Notes under the pieces: model-generated
What the model was told of the DNA's origin: nothing
Database searches by the model: none
What the model saw: only the letters and a program-made list of their open reading frames with translations
Program-made: the position numbers and the translations under genes
Assembly: GCF_007164725.1 (NCBI RefSeq)
Contig: NZ_AP019697.1
Span: 2,020,001-2,084,000 of the forward strand
Length of the DNA stretch: 64,000 bases
Direction of reading: 5' to 3'
Origin: Dialister hominis
GTDB taxonomy: Bacteria > Bacillota > Negativicutes > Veillonellales > Dialisteraceae
In this document: piece after piece, positions 8,531 to 16,062 of the stretch
How positions within the stretch are numbered: position 1 is the stretch's first letter
Layout of the letters: every line of letters begins with the position of its first letter

Positions 8531-9107
8531 AGCCTCCATCACTAGGACGACAAAGGAAACGGACATACGTCTGTCCATATGCCTCGACGGAAAAGGAACC
8601 TTCGAAGGCACATCGGGCATCGGATTCTTCGACCACATGCTGACGCTCTTTGCTGCGCACGGCGGATTTGACCTGAAGCTTTCTGCCAAAGGCGACCTTG
8701 AAGTCGACAACCACCACACCGTCGAAGACATCGGGATATGCCTCGGGCAGGCGATTGCCAAAGCCCTTGGCGACAAAAGCGGCATCACCCGCTACGGCAC
8801 CTTCTTCTGCCCCATGGATGAAGCCCTCTCACGCATCGTCCTCGACCTTTCCGGCCGGCCGTACCTCGTCTTTGACGTCGATATCGCCGTCGAAAGGATC
8901 GGGACCTTCGAGACAGAAATGGTCCGCGAATTCTTCCTCGCCCTTGCGTCAAACAGCGGCATGACGCTTCACATCGCCTGCCTCTACGGCGTGAACGGCC
9001 ACCACATCGTCGAATCCCTCTTCAAAGGCTTCGGCCATGCCCTTGGTGAAGCCGTATCCTTCAGAAAGGATAAGAGCGTCCTTTCCACGAAAGGAGTCCT
9101 CGTATGA
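8523..9107 (+). CDS. hisB: Imidazoleglycerol-phosphate dehydratase
   Basis: 194 residues. This is the monofunctional manganese dehydratase, without the phosphatase domain found in the enterobacterial fusion. Metal-binding segments are FFDHMLTLFAAHGGFDL, DNHHTVEDIG and the second-half NGHHIVESLFKGFGHAL. No separate histidinol-phosphatase gene is visible in the operon, so that step must be encoded elsewhere. It overlaps hisH by four bases. Confidence 0.97.
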   Translation: MREASITRTTKETDIRLSICLDGKGTFEGTSGIGFFDHMLTLFAAHGGFDLKLSAKGDLEVDNHHTVEDIGICLGQAIAKALGDKSGITRYGTFFCPMDEALSRIVLDLSGRPYLVFDVDIAVERIGTFETEMVREFFLALASNSGMTLHIACLYGVNGHHIVESLFKGFGHALGEAVSFRKDKSVLSTKGVLV

Positions 9108-9721
9108 AAATCGTCATCATCGATTACGGCGCAGGAAATATTGCCAATGTCTATCACGCCCTGAAAAGAGCCGGGAGCGAAGGCATCGTTTCCTCCGATC
9201 CCCTGGTCATTGCAGACGCGGATGCCCTCATCCTTCCGGGCGTGGGCGCCATGGGAGACGCCATGAGCCGCCTCACCGAAAGCGGCCTTTCCGAATCCAT
9301 CAGGGACTCGGTCGAAAAAGGCACGAAGCTGGCCGGCATCTGCCTTGGCATGCAGGCCCTCTACGACTACTCCACGGAAGGCGGCCACGTCGAAGGGCTC
9401 GGCTTCCTTCCGGGCCACATCGAAGAAATTCCCGCTGCTCCGGGGCGCAAAGTCCCCCACATGGGATGGAATGAGCTCGTATTTGCCAGGGACCACTGGA
9501 TTTCCAGAGGCCTTCCCGCTCATCCCTACGTCTACTTCGTTCATTCCTACTATAAAGTCCCCGCAGACACCGAAGACGTCATTGCGACGGCTGACTACGG
9601 CGTCCCCATCCCCGCGATCGTCGGGAAAGGAAACGTCATCGGCCTCCAGTTCCATCCGGAGAAATCCGGCGCCATCGGGGCCCTGTTGTTACGAAACATA
9701 CTGGAGTGGTTCAAGCTATGA
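9104..9721 (+). CDS. hisH: Imidazole glycerol phosphate synthase glutaminase subunit
   Basis: 205 residues; a class I glutamine amidotransferase supplying ammonia to HisF. The nucleophile is in GICLGMQALYDY, the oxyanion region is DYGAGNIANV, and the His-Glu pair is in QFHPEKSGAIG. It partners with HisF two genes downstream. ATGA overlap with hisB. Confidence 0.97.
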   Translation: MKIVIIDYGAGNIANVYHALKRAGSEGIVSSDPLVIADADALILPGVGAMGDAMSRLTESGLSESIRDSVEKGTKLAGICLGMQALYDYSTEGGHVEGLGFLPGHIEEIPAAPGRKVPHMGWNELVFARDHWISRGLPAHPYVYFVHSYYKVPADTEDVIATADYGVPIPAIVGKGNVIGLQFHPEKSGAIGALLLRNILEWFKL

Positions 9722-10431
9722 TCGTATTTCCTGCTATAGACATCAAGAACGGCCGCTGCGTCCGCCTCCGCCAGGGAGAGGCCAGCGACGTCACCGTCTA
9801 CGGGGAAGACCCCGTGGAAACCGCGCTCTCCTTCGAGGAAGCCGGCGCGGAATTCCTTCACGTCGTCGACCTTGACGGCGCCTTCGAAGGAAAGGGCGTG
9901 AATACGCCCCTCATCCGCTCCATCTGCGAAGCCGTCTCCATCCCCGTCGAGACGGGCGGCGGCATCCACACCATGGACGATATCGAAGAAAGAATTGATG
10001 CCGGCGTCTTCCGCGTCATCATCGGGAGCCGCGCCGTCGAGGACCCCTCCTTTGCAGCAAAAGCTGCAGCGCGCTGGAAAGACCGCATCGCCGTCTCCAT
10101 AGACGCCAGAGGAGACGAAGCCGCCGTACACGGCTGGACAAAAAGCGGCGGCGTGAAAGTTATGCCGCTCGCAAAGGAGCTCCTTTCCTCCGGCGTTTCC
10201 ACCATCATCTACACAGACATCAGCAAGGACGGCATGCTCACCGGGCCGAACTTCGAGATGCTCGAGATGCTTCAGGCACTTCCAGGCATTTCCCTCATCG
10301 CCTCCGGCGGCGTCAGCTCCCCTGATGATCTGAAGAAATTACAGGACATGGGCATTTATGGTGCCATCTGCGGCAAAGCCCTCTACGAAGGGCGCGTCAC
10401 CATGGAAGACATCCGGAAACTGAAGGAGTGA
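9718..10431 (+). CDS. hisA: Phosphoribosylformimino-5-aminoimidazole carboxamide ribotide isomerase
   Basis: About 237 residues from the ATG at 9718. I chose this start because [12 protein letters not shown] is the typical HisA N-terminus and it overlaps the hisH stop by four bases; an ATG at 9706 is less likely. A (beta-alpha)8 barrel that isomerises ProFAR to PRFAR. The catalytic Asp is in AIDIKNG, the second one in [14 protein letters not shown], and phosphate loops are in VETGGGIHT and IASGGVSS. Confidence 0.95.
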   Translation: MIVFPAIDIKNGRCVRLRQGEASDVTVYGEDPVETALSFEEAGAEFLHVVDLDGAFEGKGVNTPLIRSICEAVSIPVETGGGIHTMDDIEERIDAGVFRVIIGSRAVEDPSFAAKAAARWKDRIAVSIDARGDEAAVHGWTKSGGVKVMPLAKELLSSGVSTIIYTDISKDGMLTGPNFEMLEMLQALPGISLIASGGVSSPDDLKKLQDMGIYGAICGKALYEGRVTMEDIRKLKE

Positions 10432-10435
10432 TACT

Positions 10436-11197
10436 ATGCTGACAAAACGAATCATTCCCTGCCTCGACGTCAACCACGGCCGCGTCGTGAAGGGCAGACA
10501 GTTCAAGAACCTCCGGGACGTCGACGATCCCGTCGCCCTCGGCAAGGCCTACTCCGATGCAGGCGCCGATGAACTCGTCTTCTACGACATCACCGCCACC
10601 CACGAGAACCGCCCCGTCTTCACCGAGACCGTCAAAGCCATTGCCAGGGAAATTTCCATCCCCTTCACCGTCGGAGGCGGCATGAGGACGACAGAAGACT
10701 TCCGCGAAATGCTCCTTGCCGGGGCTGACAAAGTCTCCGTGAACTCCGCCGCCGTCCTTCGTCCCGAACTCATTTCCGAAGCCGCCGAACGCTTCGGCCG
10801 CCAGTGCGTCGTCCTTTCCATCGATGGAAAAAGAAACGATAAAGGCAGCTGGGACGTCTACGTCGAAGGCGGAAGAAAGAACACAGGCATCGACGTCCTC
10901 GAATGGGCAAAAAAAGGCGAAGCCCTGGGCGCCGGAGAAATCTGCATGAACTCCATGGACGCCGACGGAGAGAAGAACGGCTATGACCTTGAGCTCCTGA
11001 AAGCACTCTCAGAAATCCTCACCATCCCCGTCATCGCATCCGGAGGCGCAGGGACCATGGAAGACTTCAAGAAAGCCTTCGAAGCAGGAGCCGACGCAGC
11101 ACTCGCCGCATCCGTCTTCCACTTCGGAGAAATCCCGATTCCCGATCTTAAAAAATACCTGGCAAAAGAAGGCATCCCCATCCGCCCGGCAGAATAG
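10436..11197 (+). CDS. hisF: Imidazole glycerol phosphate synthase cyclase subunit
   Basis: 253 residues. The barrel subunit uses ammonia from HisH to close the imidazole ring, releasing AICAR and IGP. Catalytic Asp residues are in [14 protein letters not shown] (about residue 11) and LSIDGKRND (about 130). Phosphate-binding loops are in FTVGGGMRT and [12 protein letters not shown]. Starts four bases after hisA. Confidence 0.97.
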   Translation: MLTKRIIPCLDVNHGRVVKGRQFKNLRDVDDPVALGKAYSDAGADELVFYDITATHENRPVFTETVKAIAREISIPFTVGGGMRTTEDFREMLLAGADKVSVNSAAVLRPELISEAAERFGRQCVVLSIDGKRNDKGSWDVYVEGGRKNTGIDVLEWAKKGEALGAGEICMNSMDADGEKNGYDLELLKALSEILTIPVIASGGAGTMEDFKKAFEAGADAALAASVFHFGEIPIPDLKKYLAKEGIPIRPAE

Positions 11198-11205
11198 AGG
11201 TACAC

Positions 11206-11883
11206 ATGGAAAACGTCAAACCAGAAAACATACACTTCAACGAAAAAGGCCTCATCCCCGCCATCGTCCAGGACGCAAGAAGCGGTGAAATCCTCATGAT
11301 GGCGTGGATGAATAAAGAATCCTTACAAAAGACCCTCGAAGCAAGAGAAACCTGGTTCTACAGCCGGAGCCGCCAGAAACTCTGGCACAAAGGCGAAGAA
11401 TCCGGCCACATCCAGCACATCGAGCGCCTTTACATCGACTGCGACGAAGACACCATCGTAGCCCAGGTCCTCCCCGAAGGCCCCGCCTGCCACACAGGAA
11501 ACTGCACCTGCTTCTTCCGCGGCATCGAGGGATTTACGAACCAGGAAACAAAAGGGACCCTTTCCATCCTCCACGCCCTCAGCGAGGAAATCAAAGACAG
11601 AAAGAAAAATCCCCAGCCCAAATCCTACACGAACTACCTCCTTGCCGAAGGCAGCGACAAAATCGACAAGAAAATCGGAGAAGAAGCCAGCGAAGTCATC
11701 ATCGCCGACCAGCACAAAGACAAAAAAGAAATCACCTCCGAATCCTGCGACCTCCTCTACCACCTCTTCGTCCTCTGGGAAAACGCAGGCATCGACCTCT
11801 ACGACATCATGGCCGAAATGGAAAGAAGAGACGAAGTCAAAGGAAACAAGAAAACAGTAGGACATTTGGACAAAACATTTTGA
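11206..11883 (+). CDS. hisIE: Bifunctional phosphoribosyl-AMP cyclohydrolase / phosphoribosyl-ATP diphosphatase
   Basis: 225 residues, a fusion of HisI and HisE. The HisI part (about 1-115) shows [29 protein letters not shown] and the metal-site DCDEDT with nearby cysteines in HTGNCTCFF. The HisE part (about 120-215) is a MazG-like helical domain with [13 protein letters not shown] and [12 protein letters not shown]. It carries out steps two and three of the pathway and closes the operon, followed by a strong terminator. Confidence 0.97.
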   Translation: MENVKPENIHFNEKGLIPAIVQDARSGEILMMAWMNKESLQKTLEARETWFYSRSRQKLWHKGEESGHIQHIERLYIDCDEDTIVAQVLPEGPACHTGNCTCFFRGIEGFTNQETKGTLSILHALSEEIKDRKKNPQPKSYTNYLLAEGSDKIDKKIGEEASEVIIADQHKDKKEITSESCDLLYHLFVLWENAGIDLYDIMAEMERRDEVKGNKKTVGHLDKTF

Positions 11884-11916
11884 GGGAAAGAATAGGGAAT
11901 AAAGAATATGGAACAC

Positions 11917-11948
11917 AAAAAAGAGGCCCATCGAGAGCCTCTTTTTTG
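11917..11948 (+). terminator. his operon terminator
   Basis: AAAAAAGAGGC and GCCTCTTTTTT form a perfect stem around a nine-base loop, 33 bases after the hisIE stop. The A-run and T-run make it potentially bidirectional. Confidence 0.9.
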
Positions 11949-12015
11949 ATGGAAGAAATCAACTCGCTCCCCTCGCCGTCCAGAGCTTTGATTTTTTGGA
12001 GCGAAGCGAGGCTTG

Positions 12016-12100
12016 CCTTCCCCGTCTGGGAAGGAGGGCCACGAAGTGGCGGTTAGGGTGGATTTTCAACGAGCGAAGCGAGGTTTTTTGGTTTTGCTTT
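12016..12100 (+). repeat. Three-hairpin repeat, type X
   Basis: Hairpin 1 is CCTTCCC-CGTCT-GGGAAGG, hairpin 2 GCCAC-GAA-GTGGC, then GGTTAGGGTGGATTTT and hairpin 3 CGAGCGAAGCGAGG, with trailing TTTGGTTTT. Confidence 0.75.
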
Positions 12101-12121
12101 TCCTCAAGGCGTTAGCCTTGG

Positions 12122-12218
12122 TTTAAGGGTGTTTGACCTTGCCTCGTAGAGGAAGGTGGTCCCGGAGGGACCGAATGAAGTTCATTTCTTCGAGCGACAG
12201 CTCGGTTGTATGGTTTTA
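12122..12218 (+). repeat. Three-hairpin repeat, type Y
   Basis: TTTAAGGGTGTTTGA, hairpin 1 CCTTGCCTC-GTA-GAGGAAGG, hairpin 2 GGTCC-CGGA-GGACC, GAATGAAGTTCATTTC, hairpin 3 CGAGCGACAGCTCG, then GTTGTATGGTTTTA. Confidence 0.8.
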
Positions 12219-12460
12219 AAGCCGAACAACCAGCCTTCATCTGAATGAAAACCGCACAACCTCACGTTGCTCGAGGAACCTTTTTATAAAAACCAATGAA
12301 TAATCAACCCTATCCGCCCGGCCTTTTTAGAAACTGCACCTCTTTCGCCCTTCGGGCACTTCCCTCCGTTGGGGGCAGCTTGCGATGTGAAAAGAAAAAG
12401 CTCAAATCAAATTTGTCTTGAACTTATATAGGTTCCCCTTGTTCCGAGGCAGGTTTTCTC
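12219..12460. other. Intergenic gap with repeat fragments, no gene
   Basis: Pieces shared with other gaps are seen: a TTAGAAACTGCACCTCTTTCGC stretch whose relative sits at the right edge of the window (about 63970-64000), a CCCTTCGGG hairpin, and CTCCGTTGGGGGCAG as near 3430. No credible coding sequence. Confidence 0.5.
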
Positions 12461-12571
12461 GATTCTGACGGATATCATCGAACGAGTGTCATACGATTTT
12501 CATTTACGGTGAACGTATTTAAATCACCCTCGATAATATCGGTACTAAATGATTTCGGAAGGTTCTGACCT
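12461..12571 (-). repeat. Second repeat family (AATATTATC/ATACGTT module)
   Basis: Read on the minus strand, CCTTCCGAAATCATT, GATATTATCGAGGGTGA, ATACGTTCACC and TAAATGAAAATCGTATGA follow in order. The same order with scattered substitutions is present on the plus strand at about 27839-27930. No coding potential. Its role is unknown. Confidence 0.7.
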
Positions 12572-12660
12572 GCCCAGCGGGGTGGATCCAGCCTATCCTT
12601 ATACTGACGCTGGTGAAAGGAGTGCAGTTCTACGAGCGCAGCGAGGTTTGCTTGTTTTCC
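12568..12660 (+). repeat. Repeat module with covarying CCAGC/GCTGG hairpin
   Basis: TGACCTGCCCAGCGGGG is followed by a stem CCAGC/GCTGG around CTATCCTTATACTGA, then GAAAGGAGTGCAGT and a CGAGCGCAGCGAGG hairpin. At about 27953-28060 the same module has TCTGGC/GCCAGA arms around a similar loop, so the stem is kept while its sequence changes. Confidence 0.65.
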
Positions 12661-12677
12661 TTCAGCCGTCCGGCTGG

Positions 12678-12774
12678 TTTAAGGGTGTTTGACCTTGCCT
12701 CGTAGAGGAAGGTGGTCCCGGAGGGACCGAATGAAGTTCATTTCCTACGGACGAAGTCCGGTTTTATGGTTTTC
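12678..12774 (+). repeat. Three-hairpin repeat, type Y
   Basis: Hairpins 1 and 2 equal those of the copy at 12122. Hairpin 3 differs: CGGAC-GAA-GTCCG, followed by GTTTTATGGTTTT. Confidence 0.8.
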
Positions 12775-12782
12775 TCAACCAC

Positions 12783-12828
12783 AAAAAGCCCATGACGAAA
12801 TATTTGTTCATTCCGTCATGGGCTTTTT
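12783..12828 (-). terminator. Terminator, probably of the McrBC-like operon, displaced by an IS
   Basis: AAAAAGCCCATGACG and CGTCATGGGCTTTTT form a 15-bp perfect stem. The minus-strand T-run suits leftward transcription. Without the ISL3 element it would lie about 45 bp after the stop codon of the leftward gene ending at 14326. The insertion has separated the two by 1.46 kb. Confidence 0.7.
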
Positions 12829-12831
12829 CTT

Positions 12832-14295
12832 GGTTCTTCACGCTTTTTTGTGGGATAAAAATAATAACATATAAAATTGGCATTGAAAAAAGAGCATTAT
12901 CTACTCCGAAATGTAAGTTGCCTAAAACTACGCACGGAGGTCGAATAATGCTCTTTTATTACTATAATGAAATCACTTTTAATTGTCAATATTATCGCAC
13001 AGAAAATATCACTAACCATCCAAATCCTCATTGCCATACCCGAGTTACCAGTTTACGGACTGCCAGAGATTTTTCCTGTCTGCACTGTCACTCCCGTATG
13101 TATAGTTATGGGGCTTTTTCTGTACTCATCAAGGATTTTCCAGATCTTCCTAAGCAAAAGAAGTATATAGGGTTCTCGGGGCACAGATTCCGCTGCACAT
13201 CCTGCGGGGAGACCATAACGGAAGATATCCCCTGCCAATGCCCTTTCACACGCGTTACTTGGGATATGGCCTTGTGGATTATCCATCTGCTTAAGTGTCA
13301 TACATCCATTTCTGCCATTTCGGCCATGCTCTCTGTACATTGGAGTGCCATACAGAAAATACAAAAGCATATCATGGATAAGGCGTTGGCTGCCTTTGAA
13401 ACCTGCCTGAAGAAAAGTAACTATCGCCCACGGTATTTGGCCGTAGATGAGTTCGCTATCCATAAGGGCCATCGCTATGCCACCTGCGTTATGGATTTGG
13501 AAACGGGATTCATCTTGTGGGCCGGCCTGGGTCGCTCCATGGCAGATTTTGAGCACTTCTTTAAGAGCATTGACCTTTCGCTTCTTTCCAGGCTAAAAGT
13601 GGTGGCCATGGATATGAACGCATCCTTTAACAGGCTGTTCCAGAAATATTGTCCGAAGGTCCCCATCGTTTATGACCGGTACCATATGCAGGCACAGTTT
13701 GGGCGTGATGTTATGGGAGCCGTGCGCCTGGAGGAAGCACAAAAGCATAGGCAGGAAGCAGAAGCATTAAAGGAATATACGAAAGAAACTAATAATCCAG
13801 AGCTCCAGAAGATGGCCAGGGAAAAGAGCCATGAAGAAAGGAAGCTTTATACCGAATTAAAGAAATCCCGATGGATACTGTTAAAGAAGGACGACCACCT
13901 GAATGAAAGGCAGAAAACTCATCTGTTGGATATCCTGAGCGAGCATAGGGATTTGGCGATTTGTTATGCCATGAAGCAGGAGATGACTCGTCTGTTCACA
14001 TTGACTGACTATGAAGAAGCTCTCGCCGGATGGACAAAATGGATTCAGGCTGGACTGGAGAGCGGGATTCCTGCCCTGGTAAAGTTTGCCCGGCAAAAGC
14101 AGAAGCGAATCAAGGGACTGGCTGCTCATGCCCTGTATCCTATCAATACGGGGAAGCTTGAAGGATTCAATAATAAGATCAAGGTACTAAAAAGAATCGG
14201 ATATGGGTACCGAAACATAGATTATTTCTTTACCCTTATCCGATTCCATTCTTTACCTAAAAATTATTCATCCCCCAAATTTCCGTGAAGAGCCT
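12832..14295 (+). mobile_element. ISL3-family insertion sequence
   Basis: The left end, GGTTCTTCACGCTTTTTTG, and the complement of the right end, GGCTCTTCACGGAAATTTG, are imperfect inverted repeats starting with the GGCTCTTC type typical of ISL3. CTTTTTCTT is repeated at 12823-12831 and 14296-14304, an 8-9 bp target duplication given the T-rich context. The end may be one base to either side. Confidence 0.85.
12948..14288 (+). CDS. ISL3-family transposase
   Basis: 446 residues from the ATG at 12948, which has GGAGG seven bases before it; longer upstream frames lie outside the element's logical start. The N-terminal zinc-binding part has CLHCHSRMY and FRCTSCGETITED; an HTH region follows (HTSISAISAMLSVHWSAIQ). 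The DDE core shows RYLAVDEFAIHKG, KVVAMDMNASF and KLEGFNNKIKVLKR with YGYRNIDYFFTLIRF. The gene appears intact. Confidence 0.93.
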   Translation: MLFYYYNEITFNCQYYRTENITNHPNPHCHTRVTSLRTARDFSCLHCHSRMYSYGAFSVLIKDFPDLPKQKKYIGFSGHRFRCTSCGETITEDIPCQCPFTRVTWDMALWIIHLLKCHTSISAISAMLSVHWSAIQKIQKHIMDKALAAFETCLKKSNYRPRYLAVDEFAIHKGHRYATCVMDLETGFILWAGLGRSMADFEHFFKSIDLSLLSRLKVVAMDMNASFNRLFQKYCPKVPIVYDRYHMQAQFGRDVMGAVRLEEAQKHRQEAEALKEYTKETNNPELQKMAREKSHEERKLYTELKKSRWILLKKDDHLNERQKTHLLDILSEHRDLAICYAMKQEMTRLFTLTDYEEALAGWTKWIQAGLESGIPALVKFARQKQKRIKGLAAHALYPINTGKLEGFNNKIKVLKRIGYGYRNIDYFFTLIRFHSLPKNYSSPKFP

Positions 14296-14325
14296 CTTTT
14301 TCTTCTTCTTTTCCTTTTATATCCC

Positions 14326-16062
14326 CTATATCGACTCTATATATTTCTCCAGCAGATCCGGGAGTTCTTCGTTGCCTGGGAGGCCCGGGGCAAGGGGTAT
14401 GAACCGCAGGCTGTAGTCTGCGTCGCTTCTTCCGGGGATTTCTTTGGGGAAGACGGCCCAGACTTCTTTGACGGGGCGGCTGTCTCTGAGAGAGGCAGCT
14501 TCTGTCATATCGCGGTAGAAGCGGGTGTTCATGTCTCGGTAGGCGTTGAATTGTTTCCTGATGCTGTAGCTTCTGTTTTCGTCCTGCCAGAGGAAGAGGA
14601 CGTCTCTGTATTTGAAGTCGGCTACGAGGGAGCCGTAGTAGAGGCCTTCTTTGTAGTAGTCCATCCTAAGGTCCGGCTGCCTGTGGGAGTTGTTGGTGTA
14701 GAGGGGCGCTTTGTCGCGGCTGGTGTCGGCGGAGTTTCCGGGGACGATGCCGTCGTAGACGAGGCGGATTTCTGCGTTTTCCCGTTTCAGGCGGATTTCT
14801 GTGCCGGATTCAAGGCTGGCAAGGCGGTACTTGCCTTCTTCTTTGAGGACCTCGACGCCGTCTTCGAGTTCCCATCCTTTGGCCATGAGGGCTTTGATGA
14901 AGCGGAGGAAGCCCCACATTTCATAGAGCTTATCGGTCCTTTTCCACTGGAACTGGTAGAAGGAGGAAACGTCAAGGCTCGAGAACGGGTTCTCAAGGTT
15001 TTTGTAGAGGCGGTAGAGGACGGAGTATCTGGGGTCGCGGAAGACGGCCATGGGCATGGTTTCGGGCATTTCGCCTTTTGTTTCTTCATACCATGGCGCA
15101 AGCGTAACGCGGCGGATGCTCTGCCTGAGGAGTGTCGCGCGTTTCCTGTAGTCGATGAACTGCGAGAGGGCTTTGACGCCCATGCGGTATTCACGATCGC
15201 GGGAGAAGCGGGCGATTTCGCGCTGGCGGTCTTCGAGGCGTTCTACGTGGCCGTCGATTTCCTTGATGAAGGTGAAGAGATTCTGGTCGAGTTTCATGAG
15301 GAGCGCTTTAGCGAAGCGGTTCTCTGCGACGTCCCATGTCATTTCCGTGTAGAGGGCGGGCGTCGTCGGTGCGCCGGCTCTGTCGTGGAAGTGCTGGGGC
15401 CGGATGTGCGGCTCGGTACGCCTGTCGCCCAGCGTCCTCACATGCTTCATGCGAAGAGCCAGTCGCGAATTGGCCGTGCGGGCGAGTTCGTCCAGTACGT
15501 TCAGCACCACGGGCGATTCGTCGCGGATGGTGTAGAAGCGGAGCAGCATTTCCGTATTGACGCCAAGCGCCCCTTCGAGCTGTCTGGAAATATGGATATT
15601 GCGCTTCATGAAATCGAAGGAGAGCGTCTTGATTTCCTCGACGAGCTCATCCCTCATTTCCTGCCAGCTCTGCTTTTCCATGTAGCGCGGATTGATTTCG
15701 AGGATCCCGTACCACGCGCGGCCTGCGCCTTCGACGGTCATAACGTAGTAGCCCGGGACGAGCGGGAAGTCCTGCCCGGCAAAGAGGAGGATGTCCTTCT
15801 TCCCTTCGGGGAGGATGTACGTCTGCTCGGATTCCCTCTCCTGCCCCGGAAGCGTCACGATGTCGAGGCCGTCCATGGTGAAGCGGAAGCCCGCAGGCGC
15901 TTCGAAGCGGAGGAATATATCCTGATTCTCCGTCAGGGCAAGGGCGGCAGGGAAATGGCCCGTCAGCCGGTCAGGGTCTATCGTGAAGCGCGTGGCGGAA
16001 ATGATCCCTTCCTTCTTTGTCTCAAACGTGAGGGAGAATGGCAGTTTAGATCGTGTAATCAT
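14326..16062 (-). CDS. McrC-like DUF2357 protein with PD-(D/E)XK nuclease domain
   Basis: 578 residues. The N-terminal two thirds resembles DUF2357 proteins (IEINPRYMEKQSWQEMRDEL region). The C-terminal part has the nuclease pattern PDLRMDYY, then VADFKYRDVLF, giving the expected Asp and the D-x-K pair. DUF2357 nucleases are usually coupled with McrB-like AAA+ proteins in type IV restriction systems that cut modified DNA. It overlaps the upstream McrB-like gene by 17 bases, so both are probably one transcript. Cleavage specificity cannot be told from the sequence. Confidence 0.8.
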   Translation of the reverse strand: MITRSKLPFSLTFETKKEGIISATRFTIDPDRLTGHFPAALALTENQDIFLRFEAPAGFRFTMDGLDIVTLPGQERESEQTYILPEGKKDILLFAGQDFPLVPGYYVMTVEGAGRAWYGILEINPRYMEKQSWQEMRDELVEEIKTLSFDFMKRNIHISRQLEGALGVNTEMLLRFYTIRDESPVVLNVLDELARTANSRLALRMKHVRTLGDRRTEPHIRPQHFHDRAGAPTTPALYTEMTWDVAENRFAKALLMKLDQNLFTFIKEIDGHVERLEDRQREIARFSRDREYRMGVKALSQFIDYRKRATLLRQSIRRVTLAPWYEETKGEMPETMPMAVFRDPRYSVLYRLYKNLENPFSSLDVSSFYQFQWKRTDKLYEMWGFLRFIKALMAKGWELEDGVEVLKEEGKYRLASLESGTEIRLKRENAEIRLVYDGIVPGNSADTSRDKAPLYTNNSHRQPDLRMDYYKEGLYYGSLVADFKYRDVLFLWQDENRSYSIRKQFNAYRDMNTRFYRDMTEAASLRDSRPVKEVWAVFPKEIPGRSDADYSLRFIPLAPGLPGNEELPDLLEKYIESI

